Below are positions 1 through 5,975 of a stretch of DNA of 8,333 bases, piece by piece. Below the pieces are notes generated by a model. That model had not been told where the DNA came from, searched no databases, and saw only the letters and a program-made list of their open reading frames with translations. The position numbers and the translations under genes were made by a program. Numbering within the stretch: the first letter of the stretch is position 1; each line of letters opens with the position of its first letter. Origin of the DNA: Actinomycetota bacterium (GTDB taxonomy: Bacteria; Actinomycetota; Actinomycetes; Nanopelagicales; Nanopelagicaceae); the NCBI GenBank assembly GCA_947480465.1, contig CANKCT010000028.1:1-8333 (forward strand). The letters are read 5' to 3'.

Positions 1-211
1 GCACCACACGCACTGTGGCAAGAAGTTCCGGACTCTGCACACGGGCATCTCGCAGAATGCCCAGGGATTCAATTCCAGGGGTGCTGAATATTGGCACCTC
101 TCCAGGCGCTAAAATCAAGGAATCTTCCTCCAAGAGAGTGAGAGTTTCCAACAGGACATCCGGCAAGGCTCGGGGGTCTGACTCAAGTGAGTCCTTGCGC
201 AAGAACTTCAT
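1..211 (-). CDS. SenX3-like phosphate sensor histidine kinase, N-terminal fragment
   Basis: Leftward reading frame, open to the window edge: 70 complete codons are visible and the 3' part is missing. The start is the ATG at 211-209; an in-frame TAG at 223-221 lies just upstream with no start codon between, so the protein cannot begin earlier. After about 14 polar residues comes ALPDVLLETLTLLEED, then LILAPGEVPIFSTPG and ESLGILRDARV (49-58). This pattern resembles the PAS-like segment of actinobacterial SenX3, where a similar G-L-V-R-D stretch occurs; the comparison is from memory. The histidine box and ATPase domain would lie outside the window. Divergence from phoU and a shared Pho box fit a kinase that controls the phosphate regulon. 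No membrane helix precedes the PAS-like part, unlike classical SenX3. The family assignment is moderate; another PAS-containing regulator is possible. Confidence 0.6.
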   Translation of the reverse strand, partial: MKFLRKDSLESDPRALPDVLLETLTLLEEDSLILAPGEVPIFSTPGIESLGILRDARVQSPELLATVRVV

Positions 212-217
212 GACGGC

Positions 218-223
218 ACTCTA
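218..223 (-). promoter_or_regulatory. -10 box for the SenX3-like gene (leaderless)
   Basis: On the minus strand TAGAGT fits TANNNT and ends 6 bases before the ATG at 211. That spacing would put the transcription start at or next to the A of the start codon. No Shine-Dalgarno sequence precedes the ATG. The position 17 bases further upstream falls in the Pho box, consistent with an activator replacing a weak -35. Confidence 0.5.
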
Positions 224-239
224 TAGGCAGAATCGCTCA

Positions 240-283
240 GTTTACCCTCCGTTCACCTAAGCGAGGGTCTCTATTCATCACCT
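240..283 (+). promoter_or_regulatory. Pho box between the SenX3-like gene and phoU
   Basis: Four consecutive 11-base units start at 240, 251, 262 and 273. Their first seven bases are GTTTACC, GTTCACC, a degenerate unit, and ATTCATC. Actinobacterial PhoP/RegX3-type response regulators bind direct repeats of GTTCACC-like heptamers spaced by 11 bases, so this reads as an operator. It sits in the divergent promoter region, 5 bases upstream of the phoU -10 and about 16 bases from the -10 of the SenX3-like gene, so it could serve both. Binding by the cognate regulator is inferred. Confidence 0.75.
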
Positions 284-288
284 CCGCA

Positions 289-294
289 TAGGTT
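289..294 (+). promoter_or_regulatory. -10 box for phoU-pstCAB (leaderless)
   Basis: TAGGTT fits TANNNT and ends 7 bases before the phoU ATG at 302. No Shine-Dalgarno sequence lies in front of that ATG, so transcription probably begins at or beside the start codon. The Pho box ends 5 bases upstream, the usual place for an activator overlapping the -35 region. Confidence 0.55.
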
Positions 295-301
295 CTGCCA
301 C

Positions 302-955
302 ATGGCCCTTATCAGATCAGTTTTTCAGGACGAGTTAGACAGTGTTTCACAATCGTTAGTAGACCTAACTTCAATGGTGTCGGCATCAATGGAGCAAGCG
401 ACAACAGCAATTCTCAATAGTGACTTAAATCTTGCACAAGAAGTAATTGCTGCAGACGAAAAAATTGATGACTTTCAACATGAAATCGATGCTCGGATTA
501 TTGACATCATCGCACGTCAACAACCCGTTGCTTCTGATCTTCGCGCGCTTGTTACAGCCCTTCGGATGAGTTCGGATTTAGAACGCATGGGAGATTTGTC
601 GCACCACGTTGCAAAAATTGCTCGGCTCCGACACCCAGATCCAGCCGTTCCAACTGAATTAATCCAAACCATCACATCGATGGGGTCTGCTGCTGTCAAG
701 ATTACGAATAAAACGGGAATAGTTATTACAACACGTGATACAGACATGGCGTTAGAAGTTGAACGTGATGATGATGAGATTGACAACTTACATCGACAGC
801 TAATTGGAGTTTTGATTGAGCCGACGTGGAAACATGGCATCGAAACTGCAATTGACTTAACTCTTCTTGGTCGATATTACGAGCGCTATGCCGACCATGC
901 GGTCTCTATTTCTCGTCGTGTTTATTTCCTGGTCACAGGAAAGTTCGCATCCTAA
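302..955 (+). CDS. phoU: Phosphate transport regulator PhoU
   Basis: A 217-residue cytoplasmic, all-helical protein of normal PhoU length. It has the two tandem PhoU repeats: the first metal-binding motif is around 90-107 (SSDLERMGDLSHH, with E94 and D98), the second around 190-213 (GRYYERYADHAVSIS, with E194 and D198). By family knowledge, PhoU forms dimers at the membrane, restrains the Pst transporter and couples its state to the phosphate sensor kinase, keeping the regulon off when phosphate is ample. The ATG at 302 is the first possible start; it lacks a Shine-Dalgarno sequence but has a -10 box 7 bases upstream, suggesting a leaderless transcript. It is the first gene of the rightward pst operon; pstC begins 2 bases after its stop. 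The divergent Pho box predicts phosphate control. Confidence 0.95.
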   Translation: MALIRSVFQDELDSVSQSLVDLTSMVSASMEQATTAILNSDLNLAQEVIAADEKIDDFQHEIDARIIDIIARQQPVASDLRALVTALRMSSDLERMGDLSHHVAKIARLRHPDPAVPTELIQTITSMGSAAVKITNKTGIVITTRDTDMALEVERDDDEIDNLHRQLIGVLIEPTWKHGIETAIDLTLLGRYYERYADHAVSISRRVYFLVTGKFAS

Positions 956-957
956 AC

Positions 958-1941
958 ATGACATTTACTGCTATAAAAACTCCAACTCCTCGAGAAATTA
1001 GTACTGAACCACGGCGTTCAGATAGAGTTTTTCGCGCCATAGTAACTTTTGGTGGAATTTCATCCCTAGTAATCCTTGGATTAATTGCACTTTTTCTTGG
1101 TTATCGAGGTTTTGAAGTATTGCGTCAAGAGGGAATTGGTTTTATTACGCACTCAGACTGGTCGATTTCAACCGATGATGCTGGAAATGTTTTAGAGAGC
1201 CACTTCGGTCTTGCAGCGATGCTTGTAGGAACAATTCTCTGCTCTCTCATCGCGGTAGTTATTGCCCTTCCAGTCTCAGTATTTTGTGCTCTTTTCTTGA
1301 ATTTTTATGCTCCCAACTGGTTGAAGAAAATCTTGGTCACAATAATTGACATGATGGCGGCATTTCCTTCAATCCTCTTTGGAATCTGGGGCTTTTTAGT
1401 GTTAATGCCAAGTGTTGAATACTGGGCAAAACTCTTGCACCGTTACTTTGGGTTTATTCCTATTTTCGATATGCAGGTACCTGTCTATACGCGTTCACCT
1501 TTTGTTGCTGGTGTTGTGCTTTCAATCATGATCATTCCAATCATTACTTCGGTCTCACGCGAGATATTTTCGCAAGCGCCTCTCGATCGGATTCAAGCCG
1601 CTTATGCATTAGGTGCAACTCGCTGGGCAATGATAAAAGCTGTAGTTATTCCGCATGGTCGAAGTGGTGTAATTGGCGGAGCAATGTTGGGACTTGGTCG
1701 CGCAATGGGTGAGACGGTGGCGGTATTCACTGTTTTAAACATCGTCTTTCAGATTAACTGGCAGATGTTGCTAGGCGCTGGTGGAAACGTCGCATCGCTC
1801 ATTATTTTAAAGTTTGGGGATGCAAGTCCTTATGAAATTAAAGCCCTTATGGCAGCTGGTTTAGTTTTATTCTTACTTACTTTGATAGTTAATGGTTTAG
1901 CAAATCTGATAGTCAAAACAACAGGGAAGTCTGGACGATGA
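958..1941 (+). CDS. pstC: Phosphate ABC transporter permease PstC
   Basis: A 327-residue inner-membrane permease, usual length for PstC. A charged cytoplasmic N-terminus (1-24) is followed by a helix at about 27-49, an external loop (50-84) containing the SDWSIS stretch typical of PstC, and further helices at about 85-117, 122-152, 181-199, 235-264 and 295-318. The cytoplasmic coupling loop that docks on PstB is near 214-236 (AAYALGATRWAMIKAVVIP), followed by the family motif GRAMGETVAV (247-256). With PstA it forms the channel for inorganic phosphate. It starts 2 bases after phoU without an obvious ribosome site, so translation is probably coupled, and its TGA overlaps the pstA ATG. PstC rather than PstA is supported by gene order, the N-terminal loop and the GRAMGET motif. 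Confidence 0.95.
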   Translation: MTFTAIKTPTPREISTEPRRSDRVFRAIVTFGGISSLVILGLIALFLGYRGFEVLRQEGIGFITHSDWSISTDDAGNVLESHFGLAAMLVGTILCSLIAVVIALPVSVFCALFLNFYAPNWLKKILVTIIDMMAAFPSILFGIWGFLVLMPSVEYWAKLLHRYFGFIPIFDMQVPVYTRSPFVAGVVLSIMIIPIITSVSREIFSQAPLDRIQAAYALGATRWAMIKAVVIPHGRSGVIGGAMLGLGRAMGETVAVFTVLNIVFQINWQMLLGAGGNVASLIILKFGDASPYEIKALMAAGLVLFLLTLIVNGLANLIVKTTGKSGR

Positions 1942-2987
1942 GTACTGGAAGTTCTGTGATACCAACAAAACCATGGAAAGCATCAAACAAGCAGCGCGCA
2001 ATTGATGCTTTAGTTTTACTTGTTGCTCTTCTGGCGTCATTTACCGTCGTTGCTGTCACGCCTATGAAAGGCAAACTTGCATATTTCGCAGTTTTCTTCA
2101 TTGCTTATGCACTACTTACTTCAATCTTTAAGGCACAGCAGCGTGGAAGTGCTGCAGCTAAGGACGCTCTGGTTAACTCTTTAGTTGCAATCGGAGCTAT
2201 CGTTACGGTAATTCCAGTAGCAAGTATTTTAGCGACTGTCCTCAAAAATGGCTTGCCAGGCATTAGTTTTGGGCTCTTTACACATGACATGGCATTAGCA
2301 ACTCCCACTGACCCACTGAACAATGGTGGGTTATTGCATGCGATCACTGGAACTTTATTGCTTGTCACGGTAGCACTTATTTTGAGTGTCCCAATAGGAA
2401 TTCTTACCGCTTTATATCTGACTGAAATTAAAGGAAAATTCACAGGCCCGATTCGCTTTCTCGTGCAAGCAATGAGTGGCGTACCATCAATCGTCGCTGG
2501 ATTATTTATCCTCTCGGCAGTTCTTTATCCCATCACAAAGTCATACTCCGGTCTCATGGGCTCGCTGTCCTTAACAATTTTAATGATTCCAACAATTGCC
2601 AGAACAGCGGAGGAAGTTCTTAACCTAATTCCTAATGACTTGCGTGAGGCCGGTACTGCTTTAGGTGGAACACAGTGGCGCACCGTTGCGATGATTGTTT
2701 TGCCCGCTGCAAAGAGTGGTTTAGTCACTGCAATCATTTTAGGTGTCGCAAGAATCGCGGGAGAAACTGCACCAATTCTTTTACTAACTGGTGGTGGCGA
2801 CAGAGTTAATCCAAATGCATTCAGTGGACCTATGGGTTCATTGCCGTATTACATCTGGAAATCTTTCAACGCGGGCTCTCCGGAGGCAATAACTCGTGCT
2901 TGGGCAGGACTATTGGTCTTAGTAGGGCTCGTCCTGATTCTATTTACTTCGGCACGTTTCTTAGGATCTCGAAAGGCTGCTAAATGA
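1938..2987 (+). CDS. pstA: Phosphate ABC transporter permease PstA
   Basis: A 349-residue membrane permease that partners PstC. Its ATG overlaps the pstC stop in ATGA. The core resembles PstA throughout: [20 protein letters not shown] (138-157), [11 protein letters not shown] (180-190), the PstB-docking loop [19 protein letters not shown] (238-256) and [14 protein letters not shown] (269-282), ending with a helix near 322-338. It is about 50 residues longer than the proteobacterial form because of two additional hydrophobic helices near the N-terminus (about 22-42 and 47-65), before the canonical first helix at about 79-103. I recall this extension from actinobacterial PstA proteins, so it supports the taxonomic reading. 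Its stop overlaps the pstB start by ATGA, so channel and ATPase are translated in a coupled way. Confidence 0.95.
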   Translation: MSTGSSVIPTKPWKASNKQRAIDALVLLVALLASFTVVAVTPMKGKLAYFAVFFIAYALLTSIFKAQQRGSAAAKDALVNSLVAIGAIVTVIPVASILATVLKNGLPGISFGLFTHDMALATPTDPLNNGGLLHAITGTLLLVTVALILSVPIGILTALYLTEIKGKFTGPIRFLVQAMSGVPSIVAGLFILSAVLYPITKSYSGLMGSLSLTILMIPTIARTAEEVLNLIPNDLREAGTALGGTQWRTVAMIVLPAAKSGLVTAIILGVARIAGETAPILLLTGGGDRVNPNAFSGPMGSLPYYIWKSFNAGSPEAITRAWAGLLVLVGLVLILFTSARFLGSRKAAK

Positions 2988-3862
2988 CCACGTCACATGA
3001 GAACGAAAAGGAAAAAATGGAGACACATGTAAAGCCAACTTCGCTAGCAAGTGTGGCGCAAGCGCACAATGTAAAAGTTCCAGGTACGCGCGCTTTGGGA
3101 ACAGGCTTGGAGACTCGTGGCGTCCATGCATGGTTTGGTAAGCATCATGCGCTTGCGGATATTTCATTAGATTTTGCAGCTGGAACAGTCACCGCGTTAA
3201 TCGGGCCTTCTGGATGTGGAAAATCTACCTATATTAGAACCATCAACCGCATGCATGAATTCATTCCTGGAGCGGCAATGGCTGGCGAAGTATTGCTAGA
3301 TGGAAAAGATGTTTATGCTCCTGGGACAGATGTAACCAAAATTCGTTTACAAATCGGAATGGTATTTCAAAAACCAAATCCCTTTCCATCTATGACAATT
3401 GGTGAAAATGTTTTATCAGGTTTAAAGCTTGCCCAGATAAAAGCAGAAAATAAAGATGACCTGCTAGAGGAGTGTTTAGAGCGTGCCGGTTTATGGAGCG
3501 AAGTTAAAGATCGTTTAGGTGCGCATGGTGGTTCACTTTCTGGTGGTCAGCAGCAGCGTTTATGCATCGCCCGTGCTTTAGCAGTTCGCCCTCAGGTCTT
3601 ACTAATGGATGAGCCATGTTCAGCTCTTGATCCAGGTTCAACACTTCGGATCGAAGAGACTATTCGTCATCTTTCGGACTCAATGACAATTATTATTGTG
3701 ACCCACAATATGCAACAGGCTGCGCGAGTCTCCGACTACACCGCATTTTTCCTATCCGATGGCGGTCCAGGACAAATGATTGAAGTTGCTCCAACAAGTG
3801 AGATTTTCTCTCGCCCACAAGATCCACGTACAGAGAATTACGTAACAGGTCGATTCGGGTAG
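2984..3862 (+). CDS. pstB: Phosphate ABC transporter ATP-binding protein PstB
   Basis: A 292-residue cytoplasmic ATPase that drives phosphate import through PstC/PstA. All ABC motifs are intact: Walker [10 protein letters not shown] (74-82), Q-loop Q129 in VFQKPNPFP (characteristic of PstB), signature LSGGQQQR (185-192), Walker B VLLMDE (205-210), D-loop SALD (213-216) and switch histidine H241. The C-terminus has the PstB-like run [19 protein letters not shown]. About 40 polar residues precede the ABC fold, which begins near [11 protein letters not shown] (42-52). The start overlaps pstA by ATGA, matching the pstC/pstA junction. A second in-frame ATG at 3017 (codon 12) has AAAGG 5 bases upstream and could be the real start, or a second one. 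This is the last gene before the separate pstS promoter region. Confidence 0.96.
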   Translation: MTTSHENEKEKMETHVKPTSLASVAQAHNVKVPGTRALGTGLETRGVHAWFGKHHALADISLDFAAGTVTALIGPSGCGKSTYIRTINRMHEFIPGAAMAGEVLLDGKDVYAPGTDVTKIRLQIGMVFQKPNPFPSMTIGENVLSGLKLAQIKAENKDDLLEECLERAGLWSEVKDRLGAHGGSLSGGQQQRLCIARALAVRPQVLLMDEPCSALDPGSTLRIEETIRHLSDSMTIIIVTHNMQQAARVSDYTAFFLSDGGPGQMIEVAPTSEIFSRPQDPRTENYVTGRFG

Positions 3863-3864
3863 AC

Positions 3865-3908
3865 ATTTACCTGCTGTTCATCTAAAGGATGGGCAGAGTT
3901 TATGTCTG
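3865..3908 (+). promoter_or_regulatory. Pho box upstream of pstS
   Basis: Four 11-base units start at 3865, 3876, 3887 and 3898, with leading heptamers ATTTACC, GTTCATC, a degenerate unit, and GTTTATG. The layout, two adjacent units then a weak unit then another, is the same as in the phoU box at 240-283. It begins 3 bases after the pstB stop, so pstS should have phosphate-regulated transcription of its own beyond read-through from the operon. Regulator identity (PhoP/RegX3 type) is inferred from the repeat form. Confidence 0.7.
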
Positions 3909-3921
3909 ATAGTCCGAGTGT

Positions 3922-3927
3922 TAATCT
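3922..3927 (+). promoter_or_regulatory. Candidate -10 box for pstS
   Basis: TAATCT fits TANNNT. With a 17-base spacer the -35 position (3899-3904) falls inside the last Pho-box unit, as expected for an activator-dependent promoter. The transcript would start near 3934 and carry a leader of about 45 bases before the TTG start. TAGGTT at 3936-3941 is an alternative -10, but it lies farther from the Pho box. Confidence 0.4.
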
Positions 3928-3967
3928 CATTTCTTTAGGTTTGGGCTGTAGTTCACACATACCTAAA

Positions 3968-3973
3968 AAGGGG
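3968..3973 (+). promoter_or_regulatory. Ribosome binding site that sets the pstS TTG start
   Basis: AAGGGG lies 6 bases upstream of TTG at 3980. It is the clearest Shine-Dalgarno sequence in the window, and it selects the TTG over the in-frame ATG at 3902, which lies inside the Pho box and has no comparable site. Confidence 0.75.
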
Positions 3974-3979
3974 AAAAAA

Positions 3980-5128
3980 TTGAGAATTTCAAAGTTCGCG
4001 AAGATTGCAACTCTTGCACTCGCGTTTGGTTTAGTTGCAGGCACTCCTGCATATGCAGTTGACCTACAGGGCTCAGGTGCTTCATTCCCAGCCCTACTCA
4101 TCGAAGGTTGCAAAGCTGGCTTTGCTTCAAATACTTCACATACTTATGTTTATGCTTCTTCTTCTTCTGGAACTGGCCAAGCTAACTCAGATAAGTCCAT
4201 TGGTGATTTCTGGATGTCTGACGGTGCCTATACAGCTACAACACGACGTTCAACACTTGTCCATGTGCCATTAGTTGCTGCACCAATCGCGGTTTTGCAC
4301 AACTTGCCTTCTAAGACGCAACTGCAGCTATCTGCAGCAACAATCGCTGGAATCTTTGGTGGAACTATCACTCGTTGGAATGATCCAGCAATTGTTGCTG
4401 ATAACAACCGCACATCAGTGAAAGTAACTTACAAGTTAGATGCAAATGGAAATCCACGAAAAGATGCTAAGGGAGATCCAATCGTTCTTCGTACACAAAA
4501 TGTGACAAGTCACTACACACTCCCAAATCAATCAATCAAGGTTATTTATCGTTCAGACTCATCAGGAACTTCTGAAAACTTCACAAACTACTTAGCTAAG
4601 TCAGCACCATCCGTGTGGACTAAAGCCAAGAACAAAGTGTTCAAGGATTCATTCCCAGGAAATATCAATGCAATTGAGAACTTAGGTCGAGTAGTGGGTG
4701 CGCAATCTTCAAGCGGTGTTTCACAACTTGCAGGTAAGACGTCTTACTCAATCACATACGCTGAAGTTAACTATGCAACTGCTAACAAGTTAAAGGTTGC
4801 TAAACTCATTAATCCCGCTGGTTCAGCAGTATCAGCAGATTCAACCGGCGTGAGTGCATTCCTTGCATCAGCAAGCCAGGATGCAAATGGCTTCCTAACA
4901 TTTGATTATGCAACTAAGGAAAAGGGAGCATATCCACTAGGAATCGTTTCTTACCTCCTTGCAGACACTTCATACCCAGATAAGTCCAGAGCGACAGCAG
5001 TCAAGGAGTTCGCTAATTACATCTTAAGCTCAAAGTGTGCAAAGGATGTCGGAGCAAATCTTGGTTTCAGTGTTATCGATGGTGATCTTCTGAAGAAGTC
5101 ACTTGCACAGGTAGCCAAGATCGGTTAG
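3980..5128 (+). CDS. pstS: Phosphate-binding protein PstS
   Basis: A 382-residue secreted solute-binding protein that hands phosphate to PstC/PstA. The TTG start at 3980 is chosen because it follows AAGGGG and gives a clean Sec signal peptide: basic RISKFAK, a hydrophobic core, and cleavage after AYA at about residue 26. The ATG at 3902 would add 26 residues in front of the signal and lies within the promoter. Mature-protein motifs match PstS: GSGASFP (31-37), SSSSGTG (60-66), MSDG (79-82), IAGIFGGTITRWNDPAI (122-138) and the phosphate-contacting YRSDSSGTSENF (190-201). There is no lipobox cysteine, so it is not a lipoprotein; cysteines 44 and 353 could form a disulfide. Between the WNDPAI and YRSD motifs lies a longer linker than usual (about 139-189), with polar DANGNPRKDAKGDP. 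Being last in the cluster with its own promoter fits a need for excess binding protein. Confidence 0.93.
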   Translation: MRISKFAKIATLALAFGLVAGTPAYAVDLQGSGASFPALLIEGCKAGFASNTSHTYVYASSSSGTGQANSDKSIGDFWMSDGAYTATTRRSTLVHVPLVAAPIAVLHNLPSKTQLQLSAATIAGIFGGTITRWNDPAIVADNNRTSVKVTYKLDANGNPRKDAKGDPIVLRTQNVTSHYTLPNQSIKVIYRSDSSGTSENFTNYLAKSAPSVWTKAKNKVFKDSFPGNINAIENLGRVVGAQSSSGVSQLAGKTSYSITYAEVNYATANKLKVAKLINPAGSAVSADSTGVSAFLASASQDANGFLTFDYATKEKGAYPLGIVSYLLADTSYPDKSRATAVKEFANYILSSKCAKDVGANLGFSVIDGDLLKKSLAQVAKIG

Positions 5129-5152
5129 TTCGCTTTCCAATTCGAGGGAAAT

Positions 5153-5186
5153 AACAGCCCATCTGCAGCAATGCGGGTGGGCTGTT
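5153..5186 (+). terminator. Rho-independent terminator after pstS
   Basis: The perfect arms AACAGCCCA (5153-5161) and TGGGCTGTT (5178-5186) extend inward through UCUGCA against UGCGGG, with two G-U pairs, to a GCAA tetraloop at 5168-5171. The whole stem is 15 base pairs. The tail TTTCCTATT is only moderately T-rich. It lies 24 bases after the pstS stop and closes the phosphate operon. Confidence 0.8.
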
Positions 5187-5197
5187 TCCTATTGTGG

Positions 5198-5206
5198 TGC
5201 TAAGTT
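5198..5206 (+). promoter_or_regulatory. Extended -10 promoter of the small membrane protein gene (leaderless)
   Basis: TGC followed by TAAGTT (5201-5206) is an extended -10 element. It ends 6 bases before the ATG at 5213, so the mRNA would start at the start codon. The -35 position would fall in the 3' arm of the pstS terminator and shows no TTGACA-like sequence; the TG extension could compensate. Confidence 0.45.
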
Positions 5207-5212
5207 CAATCT

Positions 5213-5362
5213 ATGCAAATTAATCTTGATAAAAAATCTGGAGTGCTTGTAGGAATTATTGCCGCATTGCTCATGATAATAGTTGTGTTGCTCGTGGATA
5301 AAGTTGCCGATGATGGCAATATGGTTGAAACGCATTTAGCCCAATTGATAACAAGTAATTAA
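5213..5362 (+). CDS. Small single-helix membrane protein (49 residues), unknown function
   Basis: A short frame from ATG at 5213 to TAA at 5360-5362. A short N-terminus with two lysines (INLDKKSG) precedes one strongly hydrophobic helix at about 11-28 (VLVGIIAALLMIIVVLLV). A 21-residue polar tail, KVADDGNMVETHLAQLITSN, follows. The positive-inside rule is ambiguous, since lysines lie on both sides (7-8 and 30), but the acidic tail favours an outside C-terminus. Evidence for expression is the well-placed extended -10 box 6 bases upstream and the position between the pstS terminator and a convergent gene in a compact genome. I do not recognise a family. It could be a small transporter-associated or stress peptide, or a chance frame. 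Confidence 0.5.
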   Translation: MQINLDKKSGVLVGIIAALLMIIVVLLVDKVADDGNMVETHLAQLITSN

Positions 5363-5370
5363 TTTCAAGT

Positions 5371-5928
5371 TTAATTTAGTATTTTTGACCAGTTAATTTT
5401 ACCCAAACCGATAACCCCGAGAATCATTACAAGCTGAAAGATAACTCCCCAAACACTGGTGAACTGTTCGGCCACAAGGTCTGCAATCCCCTTTGCTTTG
5501 AGTTGAGACGCACCTGCAACATAAATGGAATATGTAATGATGCGTCCTGAGAAAAAGGCGATGGTGAGTGGTATGAGTTTCACACCTAATAGCCCTGCGG
5601 CTTCAAAAAGTTGAGCCGACGGCAAGGGGGATACGACAAAAAACAAGAACATTGAATACTTGTGGACTGACTTTGATTCAAGTTTATTTCTAGCAGCTTG
5701 CAAATTCTTAATGGTTTCCTCTTTGATCTTGTAGCGCAATAATCCGGTTAAACGAGCTAAGTAATAGCGACCAAACCCAGCGCTAGTGGCACCAGCCGTT
5801 ACTATGAGCCAGACCGGAAGATTTGAATTCAGTACAAAGAAAACCAATACACTCCACGTTGGAGGCGCGAATGCTGGGGCTAAGTTGACAACAAATACAA
5901 CAAGAATTAAAAATAGAAGAATTTTCAT
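5371..5928 (-). CDS. Small polytopic membrane protein, VTT/DedA-like
   Basis: A 185-residue hydrophobic protein read leftward from ATG at 5928. Hydrophobic segments lie at about 2-18, 24-34, 38-52, 92-112, 117-137 and 158-176. The pattern resembles the VTT (DedA/YqaA-like) group of membrane proteins: a glycine-rich segment with GATSAGFGRYYLARLTG (46-62), a charged amphipathic stretch (66-88), then SPLPSAQLFEAAGLLG (100-115) with paired prolines and the conserved A-G, and SGRIITY (127-133). Some members of that group move lipids across membranes; the substrate here is unknown. The gene converges on the 49-residue protein gene 8 bases away and diverges from the first transporter gene with an overlapping promoter. 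No Shine-Dalgarno sequence is seen before the ATG. The family placement is tentative. Confidence 0.65.
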   Translation of the reverse strand: MKILLFLILVVFVVNLAPAFAPPTWSVLVFFVLNSNLPVWLIVTAGATSAGFGRYYLARLTGLLRYKIKEETIKNLQAARNKLESKSVHKYSMFLFFVVSPLPSAQLFEAAGLLGVKLIPLTIAFFSGRIITYSIYVAGASQLKAKGIADLVAEQFTSVWGVIFQLVMILGVIGLGKINWSKILN

Positions 5929-5942
5929 TGCGCCGTACCCAT
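5925..5942 (-). other. Possible five-codon leader ORF coupled to the VTT-like gene
   Basis: On the minus strand, ATG at 5942 reads MGTAQ and stops at TGA (5927-5925), which overlaps the ATG of the next gene in ATGA. The -10 box at 5950-5955 ends 7 bases before this ATG, the spacing seen at the leaderless starts in this window. Initiation here followed by re-initiation at 5928 would explain why the main gene has no ribosome site. The frame is short, so chance is quite possible. Confidence 0.25.
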
Positions 5943-5949
5943 GGCAATA

Positions 5950-5955
5950 AGACTA
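5950..5955 (-). promoter_or_regulatory. -10 box for the VTT-like gene
   Basis: On the minus strand TAGTCT fits TANNNT. The expected transcription start is near 5942, 14 bases upstream of the main ATG. The -10 boxes of the two divergent genes (here and at 5964-5969) are only 8 bases apart, so polymerase could probably occupy only one promoter at a time. Confidence 0.4.
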
Positions 5956-5963
5956 CGCGCCAA

Positions 5964-5969
5964 TATGCT
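5964..5969 (+). promoter_or_regulatory. -10 box for the first MFS transporter gene (leaderless)
   Basis: TATGCT fits TANNNT and ends 6 bases before ATG at 5976. This geometry favours 5976 as the true start over the in-frame ATG at 5928, which lies upstream of the promoter and overlaps the start of the divergent gene. Confidence 0.5.
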
Positions 5970-5975
5970 AAATGC

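Noticed and set aside
15..260. Rightward 81-residue frame at the left edge
   Set aside because: It is antisense to the SenX3-like gene, has arginine/serine-rich low-complexity composition, and crosses the Pho box.
237..278. 13-codon leftward frame in the phoU intergenic region
   Set aside because: It has a GGAGG-like sequence upstream, but that and the frame overlap the Pho box and lie upstream of the proposed transcription start of the kinase gene.
3951..3961. Third GTTCACA-like unit just upstream of the pstS ribosome site
   Set aside because: It is isolated and not in 11-base phase with the other units (53 bases from the last), so it is treated as chance.
3902..3979. N-terminal extension of PstS from ATG 3902
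   Set aside because: This ATG lies inside the last Pho-box unit and would put 26 polar residues before a signal peptide; TTG 3980 has a good ribosome site.
5204..5214. GTTCA sequence at the start of the 49-residue protein gene, as a Pho box
   Set aside because: There is no second unit 11 bases away on either side, and it overlaps the -10 and start codon.
5928..5975. 16-residue N-terminal extension of the first MFS transporter
   Set aside because: It overlaps the divergent promoter, is polar and has no counterpart in the tandem relative; the -10 box at 5964-5969 points to 5976.
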